This document shows, one piece after another, positions 6,201 through 12,845 of a DNA stretch of 12,845 nucleotides. Origin of the DNA: Roseivirga sp. UBA7431. GTDB lineage: Bacteria; Bacteroidota; Bacteroidia; Cytophagales; Cyclobacteriaceae. The notes under the pieces were generated by a model. It ran no database searches. It was not told where the DNA came from and saw nothing but the letters and a program-made list of their open reading frames with translations. Each line of letters begins with the position of its first letter. Within the stretch, counting starts at the first letter, position 1. The position numbers and the translations under genes were made by a program. Location: NCBI GenBank assembly GCA_002477595.1, contig DLQN01000012.1, forward strand, positions 1 to 12,845, read 5' to 3'.

Positions 6201-7751
6201 ATGGCACAGAACGAAGATAATTTGCTCAAAAAGATTGCGGGTCACGCAAAGGAATACGGCTTCATTTTTCCATCAAGCGAAATCTATGATGGCCTGAATG
6301 CTGCGTATGATTATGGGCAAAATGGAGTAGAGCTTAAGAACAACATTAAGCAGTATTGGTGGAAGGCAATGGTCCAGATGAACGAGAACATCGTGGGTCT
6401 CGATTCGTCTATTTTTATGCACCCCACTACATGGAAGGCTTCTGGCCATGTAGATGCCTTTAACGATCCGATGATCGACAATAAGGATTCCAAAAAGCGT
6501 TACCGTGCCGATGTATTGATCGAAGATTACCTTGACAAGGTAGAAGCGAAGATCAACAAAGAAGTGACAAAAGCTGAAAAACGATTTGGGGATGCTTTTG
6601 ATAAAGCCGAGTTCCTTAAGACCAATCCAAATGTGTTGAGAAATCAGTCGAAGATTGATAGCATCAACGAAAGAATGGGTAAAGGTTTTGAGAATGGAGA
6701 TTTGGAAGATATCAAAGCGCTCATTGAAGAATTAGAAATAGCCTGCCCAGTTTCTGGGACTAAAAACTGGACAGACGTTCGTCAGTTCAACCTCATGTTC
6801 TCTACTGAGATGGGTTCTGTTGCTGAAGATTCCAACAAGATTTACTTAAGACCAGAAACGGCTCAAGGTATTTTTGTGAACTTTTTAAATGTGCAGAAAA
6901 CTGGAAGAATGAAGATTCCTTTCGGTATCGCACAGATTGGTAAAGCCTTTAGAAACGAGATTATTGCACGCCAGTTCATTTTCAGAATGCGTGAGTTTGA
7001 GCAAATGGAAATGCAATTCTTCGTGAAGCCAGGAGAAGAAATGCAATGGTACGAAAACTGGAAGGCAAAGCGGATTGCTTGGCATAATGCCCTTGGTTTA
7101 GGAGAAAAAAACTATCGTTTCCATGACCATGTGAACTTGGCGCATTACGCCAATGCTGCTGCCGACATTCAATTTAATTTCCCGATGGGCTTTAAAGAAT
7201 TAGAAGGCATTCACTCAAGAACAGACTTTGACCTGAAAGCCCACGAAGAGCATTCTGGTAAGAAATTGCAATTCTTCGACACCGTAGAGAACAAATCTTA
7301 TGTGCCTTATGTGGTGGAGGCTTCTATCGGTTTAGACCGTATGTTCTTGGCGATTATGTCAAGCGCTTTCACAGAGGAAATTTTGGAAGATGGTAGCGAA
7401 AGAACGGTATTGAAAATACCTGCTGCTTTGGCACCATATCAAGTAGCGGTTTTGCCGTTATTGAAAAAAGAAGAGTCTGGGCTTCCAGCAAAAGCAAGAG
7501 AAATACTTGCTGAGCTTAAGATCGATTTCAATTGTCAGTATGACGAGAAAGACGCGATAGGTAAGCGATACAGAAGACAAGATGCGATAGGAACACCTTA
7601 CTGCGTAACAGTGGATCATCAGACATTGGAAGACAACACGGTAACCATTAGAGACAGAGATGATCTATCTCAAATCAGAGTGTCTATCGATGAAGTTAAA
7701 GGCAAATTGAAAGAGACGACCTCTATGGAGTCGCTTTTGAGGAAGCTTTAA
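6201..7751 (+). CDS. glyQS: Glycine--tRNA ligase, one-chain α2 type
   Basis: Glycyl-tRNA synthetase attaches glycine to tRNA-Gly using ATP; it is essential and cytoplasmic. The 516-residue chain is the homodimeric (archaeal/eukaryotic-like) class II type, not the bacterial α2β2 type. Seen in order: N-terminal YGFIFPSSEIYDG (19-31); motif-1 region with SGHVDAFNDPM (81-91); the glycine-site signature RPETAQG (217-223); motif 2, FRNEI through RMREFEQMEMQFF (250-274); motif 3, EASIGLDRMFLAIM (373-386); and an anticodon-binding domain from about 409 to 510. The segment ACPVSGTKNWTDVRQFNLMF (181-200) lacks the second cysteine of the CPxCG metal site seen in some homologues. Length and ends match the family. 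It is divergent from the DUF2911 gene and appears monocistronic, facing the ROK gene. Confidence 0.97.
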   Translation: MAQNEDNLLKKIAGHAKEYGFIFPSSEIYDGLNAAYDYGQNGVELKNNIKQYWWKAMVQMNENIVGLDSSIFMHPTTWKASGHVDAFNDPMIDNKDSKKRYRADVLIEDYLDKVEAKINKEVTKAEKRFGDAFDKAEFLKTNPNVLRNQSKIDSINERMGKGFENGDLEDIKALIEELEIACPVSGTKNWTDVRQFNLMFSTEMGSVAEDSNKIYLRPETAQGIFVNFLNVQKTGRMKIPFGIAQIGKAFRNEIIARQFIFRMREFEQMEMQFFVKPGEEMQWYENWKAKRIAWHNALGLGEKNYRFHDHVNLAHYANAAADIQFNFPMGFKELEGIHSRTDFDLKAHEEHSGKKLQFFDTVENKSYVPYVVEASIGLDRMFLAIMSSAFTEEILEDGSERTVLKIPAALAPYQVAVLPLLKKEESGLPAKAREILAELKIDFNCQYDEKDAIGKRYRRQDAIGTPYCVTVDHQTLEDNTVTIRDRDDLSQIRVSIDEVKGKLKETTSMESLLRKL

Positions 7752-7801
7752 TGCCCGTTTTTCATCAAAGGAAAGAGAAATAACCATCGTACAGTCTAGG
7801 T

Positions 7802-7822
7802 CTGATCGCCCAAAGCGGTCAG
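7802..7822. terminator. Stem-loop between convergent glyQS and ROK genes
   Basis: CTGATCGC (7802-7809) pairs with GCGGTCAG (7815-7822) over a 5-nt loop, with one T·G wobble when read on the plus strand. It lies 50 nt after glyQS stops and 8 nt after the ROK gene stops on the other strand. There is no T-run, so if it acts at all it is as a 3'-end or Rho-assisted structure. Evidence is modest. Confidence 0.35.
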
Positions 7823-7829
7823 GCGCTGA

Positions 7830-8741
7830 TTAAACAGTCAAGAAAGCGGCTCCAAAAACCCCGGCACTATCGCCTAATTTGGGTCTAACGATTTTCGTTT
7901 CTAACCGAGGGTTGAATATGTATTTTTCAGCTTCTGCCACACCGCGGGTATAGAGTTCTTCGATGTTACCGACTCCACCGCCTAATACGATTACATCAGG
8001 GTCGAGAACATTAATAATTGTTGATATGCCCAGGCCGAAGAAATGAATAAGTCGATCTAAGGTTTTAACAGCATTAGGGTCTTTTCCTGATCGGGCATCT
8101 GGTAGAATTTCCTTGAGTCTTTTTCGAGTACCTGTGAGCGCTTCATAGTAGTTCTCAAGACCAGTTCCAGAAATGATTTTTTCGGCACAGCCAGACTTTC
8201 CACAGTAGCAGGTTCCACCGGAGGCATCAAGAAAATTATGACCCCATTCTCCACCAATTCCATGTTTTCCATTGATAACTTGTCCGTTGACCACCACGCC
8301 ACCACCACAACCGGTACCCATAATCACTCCAAAAACAACTTTGGCTTCTGGGTCAACTTCGGGTACAATGCCCATTTGTGTTTCTGCTAGCGCAAAGCAG
8401 TTGGCGTCATTCGCCATCACTATTGGTATACCCAATAGTGCTTCAAGGTCTTTCAGGAAAGGTTTATTGTTGATGGACTGAGAGTTGCTATTCTTTAGAA
8501 GTCCTGTAGGAGGGTCAATGGCACCGGGAGTTCCCATGCCTAGTGTTTTGGGTCTTTCGCCTACTTCATCAGCTAATTGATCAATAAGCATTTTGATGCG
8601 CCCGACCACATGTTCGTAGCCTTGATTAGCTTCAGTGTCGATTCTTTTTCGAAGCAGCACTTCTGGATCGTCTTTCGACTTTAAGACTATTCCTTCGATT
8701 TTTGTACCGCCTAAATCAATTCCCCAAAGCTTTTCTGACAT
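7830..8741 (-). CDS. ROK-family sugar kinase, fructokinase-like (Mak-like)
   Basis: This is an ATP-dependent hexokinase of the ROK family, 303 residues and cytoplasmic. Visible motifs are the phosphate loop GIDLGGTKIEG (7-17), catalytic Asp112 in NDANCFALAE (111-120), the second phosphate motif MGTGCGGG (141-148), GGEWGHNF (163-170) with Glu165 and zinc ligand His168, and the ROK zinc cluster CYCGKSGC (Cys178, 180, 185). ISGTG (190-194) and VLDPDVIVLGGG (245-256) follow. As I recall it, the sequence from GGEWGHN through CYCGKxGCxE and ISGTG resembles E. coli fructokinase Mak more than Mlc/NagC regulators, and there is no DNA-binding N-terminus. It is last in the minus-strand locus, 18 nt after the α-glucosidase and downstream of an amylosucrase that would release fructose, which supports fructose as substrate. 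Glucose or mannose cannot be excluded. Confidence 0.88.
   Translation of the reverse strand: MSEKLWGIDLGGTKIEGIVLKSKDDPEVLLRKRIDTEANQGYEHVVGRIKMLIDQLADEVGERPKTLGMGTPGAIDPPTGLLKNSNSQSINNKPFLKDLEALLGIPIVMANDANCFALAETQMGIVPEVDPEAKVVFGVIMGTGCGGGVVVNGQVINGKHGIGGEWGHNFLDASGGTCYCGKSGCAEKIISGTGLENYYEALTGTRKRLKEILPDARSGKDPNAVKTLDRLIHFFGLGISTIINVLDPDVIVLGGGVGNIEELYTRGVAEAEKYIFNPRLETKIVRPKLGDSAGVFGAAFLTV
8418..8440. repeat. Perfect 9-bp inverted repeat inside the ROK gene
   Basis: CACTATTGG (8418-8426) and CCAATAGTG (8432-8440) are perfect inverted arms around the 5-nt TATAC. On the minus strand it encodes part of ALLGIPIVMA, a normal segment of the kinase, so the symmetry may be a codon coincidence. 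It could form a hairpin in the mRNA. Confidence 0.5.
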
Positions 8742-8759
8742 GTCTAAATATAATGGCTA

Positions 8760-10415
8760 TCAATCGTTAATTCTAAAAATCTTTGCCTCCCAAGGCCTCA
8801 TCAGCAAGTCTTCGGTTGCATCCGTATAATTATAAATGAGGAGTTCTAATCCTGTTATAATCGGGTCGAAGTCTACTTCGTGATCTGAGAAGTTGAGTAC
8901 CACCAAAAATTCATTCACATCATCCCACCTACGATAGGCATATATCTTATCATGATCATTTTGCAAAGACTCATAATCCCCATATACTAGTGTTGGATTG
9001 TCCTTACGAAACTGAATCATTTTACGATAGAAGTTCAGAATAGAGGACGTGCTTCTTTCTTGATCTTCCACATTAATATCTGGATAGTTAGGGTTCATTT
9101 TTATCCATGGCTCTGCTTCCGAGAAACCAGCGTTTTTATCCCCCGACCAATGCATAGGTGTTCTTGCATTATCACGCCCCATTTTGTGGACATTATGCAT
9201 ATGGTCCATTGGGTCTTTGCCTTCTGCTTCGAGTGACTTGAAATAGTTGAGCGTTTCAATGTCTTTGTAATCTTCTGGGTTTGCGAAGGCTACGTTACTC
9301 ATTCCTAATTCATCGCCTTGATATACGTAAGGCGTACCGCGCATGGAAAGTAACATGCTGGCCAAAAGTTTGGCTGCCTTTTCACGATACGATCCGTCTG
9401 AGGCAAACCTTGAAACCATTCTTGGAAAATCATGATTGCCCAAAAAGATGCTTCCCCAACCATTGCCTTGGCTCAGTTTTGCATCCCACCGATTGAATAT
9501 GTCTTTAAACTCAACGAGGGAATAGGGGATCGGATCAAATTTTCCGCCAGCACCCATGTCTAAAAACATGTGGTCGAAGTGAAAGACCATATCGAGCTCA
9601 TTGCGATCTTCTCCAACATAGTCTAGGCCATGTACTAAAGTGATACCGGGTCCTTCGCCTACGGTCATGATGTCGTATTTACTGAGCACCTCTTGATTCA
9701 TGGACTTTAAGAATTCATGAATCCGAGGGCCATTAGCGTATTGCTTGGCGATTGTCTCCTCGAATACCGGAGAGATCATATCAGTATAAATTGGTCGCTT
9801 GGAGATGAGTGAAATCACATCCATTCTGAAGCCATCGACTCCCTTGTCAAACCAGTAACGAATAATGCTGTTGACCTCTTCCCTAACCTTAGGGTTTTCC
9901 CAGTTCAGGTCAGGTTGTTTTTTGGTGAATAAGTGGAGGTAATACTCTTCTGTCGTCTCATCATATGCCCAGGCGGAACCTCCAAAAAAGGCTTCCCAGT
10001 CTGTCGGAGGGCCACCATTTTTCCCCGGCTTCCAAATGTAATAATCGCGGTATGGATTGTCTTTAGATTTTTTTGACTCCTCGAACCAATCGTGTTCATC
10101 AGAAGAATGATTGACGACCAAATCCATGACGAGCTTCATTCCTCTATCATGAATTCCTTTGAGCAATGCGTCAAAGTCGGCCATGCTCCCGAACTCATTC
10201 ATGATGTTTCGGTAGTCCGAAATGTCATAACCATTGTCATCATTTGGCGACTCATAAACTGGGCAAAGCCATATCACATCTATACCTAAGGACTGTATGT
10301 AGTCTAATTTCTCAATGATGCCAGGGATGTCGCCAATGCCATCGTTATTTGAGTCATTATAGCTTCTTGGGTAGATTTGATATACTACGCTTTCCTTCCA
10401 CCAGGTCTTTTTCAT
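8760..10415 (-). CDS. GH13 α-glucosidase, oligo-1,6-glucosidase-like
   Basis: This 551-residue cytoplasmic GH13 enzyme releases glucose from the non-reducing end of short α-glucosides. I chose the ATG at 10415, which begins MKKTWWKESVVYQIYPRSY, the family N-terminus. An upstream TTG at 10439 would overlap the preceding gene. Visible features: metal site DSNNDGIGD (21-29); YGYDI-like NGYDISDY (61-68); VVNHSSDEH (100-108); nucleophile Asp199 in GFRMDV; acid/base Glu254 in VGEGPG; transition-state Asp329 in NHDFPR; and QGDELGM (366-372). The Val200 after the nucleophile is the residue linked to α-1,6 (isomaltose) preference in the oligo-1,6-glucosidase group, while maltases carry Thr there. The gene starts 5 nt after the amylosucrase stop and 18 nt before the ROK gene, so it is mid-operon. 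Trehalose-6-phosphate hydrolase is a less likely alternative. Confidence 0.9.
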   Translation of the reverse strand: MKKTWWKESVVYQIYPRSYNDSNNDGIGDIPGIIEKLDYIQSLGIDVIWLCPVYESPNDDNGYDISDYRNIMNEFGSMADFDALLKGIHDRGMKLVMDLVVNHSSDEHDWFEESKKSKDNPYRDYYIWKPGKNGGPPTDWEAFFGGSAWAYDETTEEYYLHLFTKKQPDLNWENPKVREEVNSIIRYWFDKGVDGFRMDVISLISKRPIYTDMISPVFEETIAKQYANGPRIHEFLKSMNQEVLSKYDIMTVGEGPGITLVHGLDYVGEDRNELDMVFHFDHMFLDMGAGGKFDPIPYSLVEFKDIFNRWDAKLSQGNGWGSIFLGNHDFPRMVSRFASDGSYREKAAKLLASMLLSMRGTPYVYQGDELGMSNVAFANPEDYKDIETLNYFKSLEAEGKDPMDHMHNVHKMGRDNARTPMHWSGDKNAGFSEAEPWIKMNPNYPDINVEDQERSTSSILNFYRKMIQFRKDNPTLVYGDYESLQNDHDKIYAYRRWDDVNEFLVVLNFSDHEVDFDPIITGLELLIYNYTDATEDLLMRPWEAKIFRIND

Positions 10416-10420
10416 AAGGC

Positions 10421-12367
10421 TTATTTGTTTGTCAACCAATAGAATTGATAGGGCTTGAGAGTAAGTTTCCCTTCTGAAGTTTTTACTGATTTGCCAGAGA
10501 TGCGATCCACCATTTTAAAAGGATTGACTTGGGTTTGTGGGAAAACAAGGTGCGGATAAATCTCTTGATCTGAATCTTTAAAGTTTGCGATGACTAATGT
10601 GCTTTTACCCTCAAAGGTCCTTTGAAAAGCGAAAATGTGCTCGTTTGATACTTCAATCAATTGTGTATTGTTTTCATCTGCGAATTCAACCACGGATCTT
10701 CTTACCTTAATCATTCGCTTCAGCATACTGAAGACTTTTTCTTCTGGCGTGTTTTTCTTTGCTCTTTTTTCGGCTCTTTTCCAGTCCATTGCAGCTCTAT
10801 GCATCCAACGATTATCGTCACTCTTCGATTCGTCTTTCAAGAAACTGTAATCATTGAGCGTAGCGATTTCGTCTCCCGAGTAAATCACAGGAATACCGCC
10901 ATAAGAAAGTACTACACTATGGAGTAAATTGATTCTGTCTATTGCCCTACGAATGCCTAGTTTATTGCCTTCAGTAATGGATTTTTCTAGTCCAGACAGA
11001 GAAGCCAGTGACCCTGAAATTCTTGCATCGCCCGTTTTGGGGTTATACATAAAAGGCATTCCTTTGGCGAAAGAGTCATGGAAATCTCCTGTTAAGAATT
11101 TGGTCAAAAACTGCCTGTGTGGCCCTGGTTCGAAGCCCGATTCTTGAATGTGTCGATCCTCAAAAGCCATTCCAATATCGTCATGGCAGCGGGCATAATT
11201 AAGCCAAGTTGTGCCTTGGGGTTTCACTGGAATATCTCTCAGACCAGCTTTCATTACTCGCGTACTTCGTGTTGCAATCGAGTTCCAGAGCAATGCCATC
11301 AGTGTAGCATTATAGGCCATGTCATGTTCATTGCTCCATACTTCAGAGTCGCCAAAGTACTTGACAACCTCAGTTGGTGCGACTATCGCTTCGGCTAAAA
11401 AGGCAACTCCAGGAGCAGTTACTTGTGCACACAACTTAAATAGCTGATGAATCAGGTGTGCCTGCGGAAGGTTTTGGCAATCAGTCCCAATTTGTTTCCA
11501 AACAAAGGCCACGGCATCCATTCGGAATACGTCTACACCCATATTTGCCAAGTAGAAAATGTTATCGATCATTTCTACCAAAACATAGGGATTGGTATAG
11601 TTCAAATCCCATTGGTAACTGTTGAATACCGTCATCACCCATCGCTGCATTTCTTTATCGAAGGTGAAGTTTCCGGGTGAAGTTTCCGGAAATACTTCTG
11701 GCATGGATCGCTCATACATATAAGCCGTAGCGCGGTCTTCAAAAGCGTAATAAAAATCTTGAAAGTCCTTGTCTCCTGCTTTGGCTTTTGTAGCCCAAGC
11801 ATGCTCGTCACTTGTATGGTTCACCACAAAATCGAGCATGACCAAAGTGTCTTTATCGCGTAGTGCCTTTGTTACTTTTTCGAAGTCTTGATTGCTTCCA
11901 AAGCGACTATCGATTTTGCGATAATCGCTTACTGCATATCCCCCGTCATTCTTGACTTTTGGGCTCTCAAGTAATGGCATCAAGTGCAGGAAGTTAATCC
12001 CAAGCTCTTCGAAGTAATCGGCACGATCCAAAAGACCATTGAGGTTTTTATTGAAACGATCCACATAGAGCATCATGCCGGTGATCTCTTGGCTTCTGAA
12101 CCAACCAGGATTTAGTTCCCGCAGTTCATCCGATTTTTTTAAGTCTGTAGGTCTTTTAAGGTAGCCATGTAACATGTTAAGGCTAAGCTTTTCAAAAGCC
12201 TTCATGGCGTTTTCATGTTGACCATACAGCTTCTGAAATCGGCTGAAGATATCGCTGAAGAGGGCGATGTATCTTCTTTCAAAGTCTTCAATATTCTTAT
12301 TGCCAGCTTTTTTCCTGAGTTTAGGAAGCAGTTGTTTTAGCAGTATATGTGCCGATGGATTATACAT
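10421..12367 (-). CDS. Amylosucrase-type GH13 enzyme (sucrose-cleaving)
   Basis: This 648-residue protein matches the amylosucrase group of GH13 (subfamily 4), which transfers glucose from sucrose to an α-1,4-glucan and releases fructose; close relatives simply hydrolyse sucrose. Visible: an all-helical N-terminal region (about 1-90); FLHLMPLLESP (126-136); DGGYAVSDY (141-149); VVNHTSDEHAW (181-191); FNSYQWDLNYTNP (248-260); nucleophile Asp284 in FRMDAVAFVWKQ; acid/base Glu326 in FLAEAI; Asp396 in CHDDIG; and YSGDEIATLNDYSF then DDNRWMHR (518-524). These agree with the Neisseria amylosucrase pattern as I recall it, including size (about 636). There is no signal peptide, so sucrose must be imported. 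It is first gene of a three-gene unit with α-glucosidase and ROK kinase. Polymerase versus hydrolase activity cannot be decided from the motifs. Confidence 0.9.
   Translation of the reverse strand: MYNPSAHILLKQLLPKLRKKAGNKNIEDFERRYIALFSDIFSRFQKLYGQHENAMKAFEKLSLNMLHGYLKRPTDLKKSDELRELNPGWFRSQEITGMMLYVDRFNKNLNGLLDRADYFEELGINFLHLMPLLESPKVKNDGGYAVSDYRKIDSRFGSNQDFEKVTKALRDKDTLVMLDFVVNHTSDEHAWATKAKAGDKDFQDFYYAFEDRATAYMYERSMPEVFPETSPGNFTFDKEMQRWVMTVFNSYQWDLNYTNPYVLVEMIDNIFYLANMGVDVFRMDAVAFVWKQIGTDCQNLPQAHLIHQLFKLCAQVTAPGVAFLAEAIVAPTEVVKYFGDSEVWSNEHDMAYNATLMALLWNSIATRSTRVMKAGLRDIPVKPQGTTWLNYARCHDDIGMAFEDRHIQESGFEPGPHRQFLTKFLTGDFHDSFAKGMPFMYNPKTGDARISGSLASLSGLEKSITEGNKLGIRRAIDRINLLHSVVLSYGGIPVIYSGDEIATLNDYSFLKDESKSDDNRWMHRAAMDWKRAEKRAKKNTPEEKVFSMLKRMIKVRRSVVEFADENNTQLIEVSNEHIFAFQRTFEGKSTLVIANFKDSDQEIYPHLVFPQTQVNPFKMVDRISGKSVKTSEGKLTLKPYQFYWLTNK
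11664..11689. repeat. Perfect 13-bp tandem repeat inside the amylosucrase gene
   Basis: GTGAAGTTTCCGG occurs twice back to back (11664-11676 and 11677-11689). On the coding (minus) strand this encodes part of VFPETSPGNFTF, a loop that related enzymes also have at similar length. The repeat therefore probably arose by codon coincidence, not by a recent insertion. Because 13 is not a multiple of three, losing a copy would break the gene. Confidence 0.7.
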
Positions 12368-12447
12368 TGAAGGTTTTGCTCAATACGTTTTATACGAGGC
12401 GGCTAATGTATTTTATTCTCGTTTGAGAACCAATAGTGTGAAGTGTA

Positions 12448-12485
12448 AAAAGCCCCGATTCTTATATCTTGGAATCAGGGCTTTT
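12448..12485 (-). terminator. Strong Rho-independent terminator of the symporter gene
   Basis: AAAAGCCCCGATTC (12448-12461) and GAATCAGGGCTTTT (12472-12485) form a 14-bp stem over a 10-nt loop. The one imperfect pair is a G·U wobble on the minus strand but a C/A mismatch on the plus strand, so the structure is stronger for minus-strand transcripts. It starts 12 nt after the symporter stop and ends in five U. It separates the symporter from the amylosucrase gene, implying that the enzyme operon has its own promoter in about 12368-12447, or depends on read-through. Confidence 0.85.
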
Positions 12486-12497
12486 GTTAGTTAGTTA

Positions 12498-12845
12498 TCA
12501 TGCAAACCACAAGACAATGATGGCGGTCAATATCAGGAGGATTACAGAAAGTATTCTGTAGTTCTTATACCAAACAAGTCCAACCAAATCTTTGGTTTCG
12601 TCTTGATAAATGCTTTTGCTCCAAATCATATCTTTTAATTTCTCATCTGTCGGTGCAGGAGATAAAGAACTGATCGCCAAATTGATTGATACTGCAATTA
12701 CAAATAGTACCGGAACAATGTAGAGGAAGTGAACTCCAGTTTCAGCATTGCTTATGCCGCCAAAGTTGGCAAAGCAATAGGCAATCCAAACGAGGACAAG
12801 GGCATAGGATAATACTAAACTCCAGAATCCACCATTGGCATTAGA
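12498..12845 (-). CDS. SSS-family sodium:solute symporter, C-terminal part (partial)
   Basis: The minus-strand frame is open from the window edge to a TGA at 12498-12500, giving the last 115 residues; the start lies outside the window. It contains two hydrophobic segments, SLVLSYALVLVWIAYCFANF and FLYIVPVILFVIAVSINLAI. A cytoplasmic linker with SPAPTDEKLKDMIW follows, then a final membrane helix (YRILSVILLILTAIIVLWFA) that ends the protein. This layout (terminal helices, a linker with a conserved Trp, a last TM at the very end) is typical of Bacteroidota sugar-type sodium:solute symporters. The TTG at 12678-12680 is inside the frame and is not a start. Next to sucrose and glucoside enzymes on the same strand, Na+-coupled uptake of sucrose or a related sugar is a reasonable inference, but the substrate-binding region is not in view. 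Confidence 0.83.
   Translation of the reverse strand, partial: SNANGGFWSLVLSYALVLVWIAYCFANFGGISNAETGVHFLYIVPVLFVIAVSINLAISSLSPAPTDEKLKDMIWSKSIYQDETKDLVGLVWYKNYRILSVILLILTAIIVLWFA

Noticed and set aside
10416..10439. Longer α-glucosidase start at the TTG (10439)
   Set aside because: It overlaps the end of the amylosucrase gene and adds residues not found in the family; the ATG at 10415 gives the standard N-terminus.
1..12845. Defence system, prophage, conjugative element or secondary-metabolite cluster
   Set aside because: All recognised genes are metabolic, transport, envelope or translation genes; none carries the hallmark domains of such systems.

Overview
The window looks like chromosomal DNA of a marine-type Bacteroidota, most likely a Cytophagales/Roseivirga-like lineage. 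The evidence is: a one-chain GlyRS of the type found in Bacteroidota; a DUF2911 protein; an α/β-hydrolase–OsmC fusion; a TAnnTTTG-type -7 promoter box; start codons without clear Shine-Dalgarno sequences; and moderate G+C. The genus is inferred from gene content and is not proven. No rRNA, tRNA, CRISPR, phage or transposase gene was seen.

Left part, plus strand (1-4748): the last codons of an unidentified gene; an α/β-hydrolase–OsmC fusion gene broken by a one-base frameshift near 551-556; a CPA2-type cation:proton antiporter with a C-terminal RCK/TrkA region; and an exported metal-dependent amidohydrolase. Between the amidohydrolase and the converging gene downstream lies a REP-like element made of two hairpins (4806-4885).

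Middle part: two minus-strand envelope genes, a small secreted Spy/LTxxQ-like protein with a very basic tail (4919-5431) and a membrane-anchored DUF2911 protein (5531-6073). Divergent from these is the housekeeping gene glyQS (6201-7751), whose likely promoter -7 box ends 4 nt before the ATG, implying a nearly leaderless mRNA.

Right part, minus strand (12845 down to 7830): a compact sugar-use locus. In transcription order it holds the C-terminal end of an SSS sodium:solute symporter, a strong Rho-independent terminator, an amylosucrase-type GH13 enzyme, a GH13 oligo-1,6-glucosidase/α-glucosidase 5 nt later, and a ROK kinase resembling fructokinase Mak 18 nt later. None of the three enzymes has a visible signal peptide. 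The simplest reading is Na+-driven uptake of sucrose or a related glucoside, cytoplasmic cleavage or transglucosylation of sucrose releasing fructose, trimming of glucosides to glucose, and phosphorylation of the hexose. Enzyme families are well supported by catalytic motifs; the exact substrates are inferred.

I did not find a clearly new multi-gene system. The points most worth checking are the frameshifted hydrolase–OsmC gene, the amylosucrase/1,6-glucosidase/fructokinase set, the REP-like element, and the antiporter's unusual Lys-Asp and degenerate nucleotide-binding motif.
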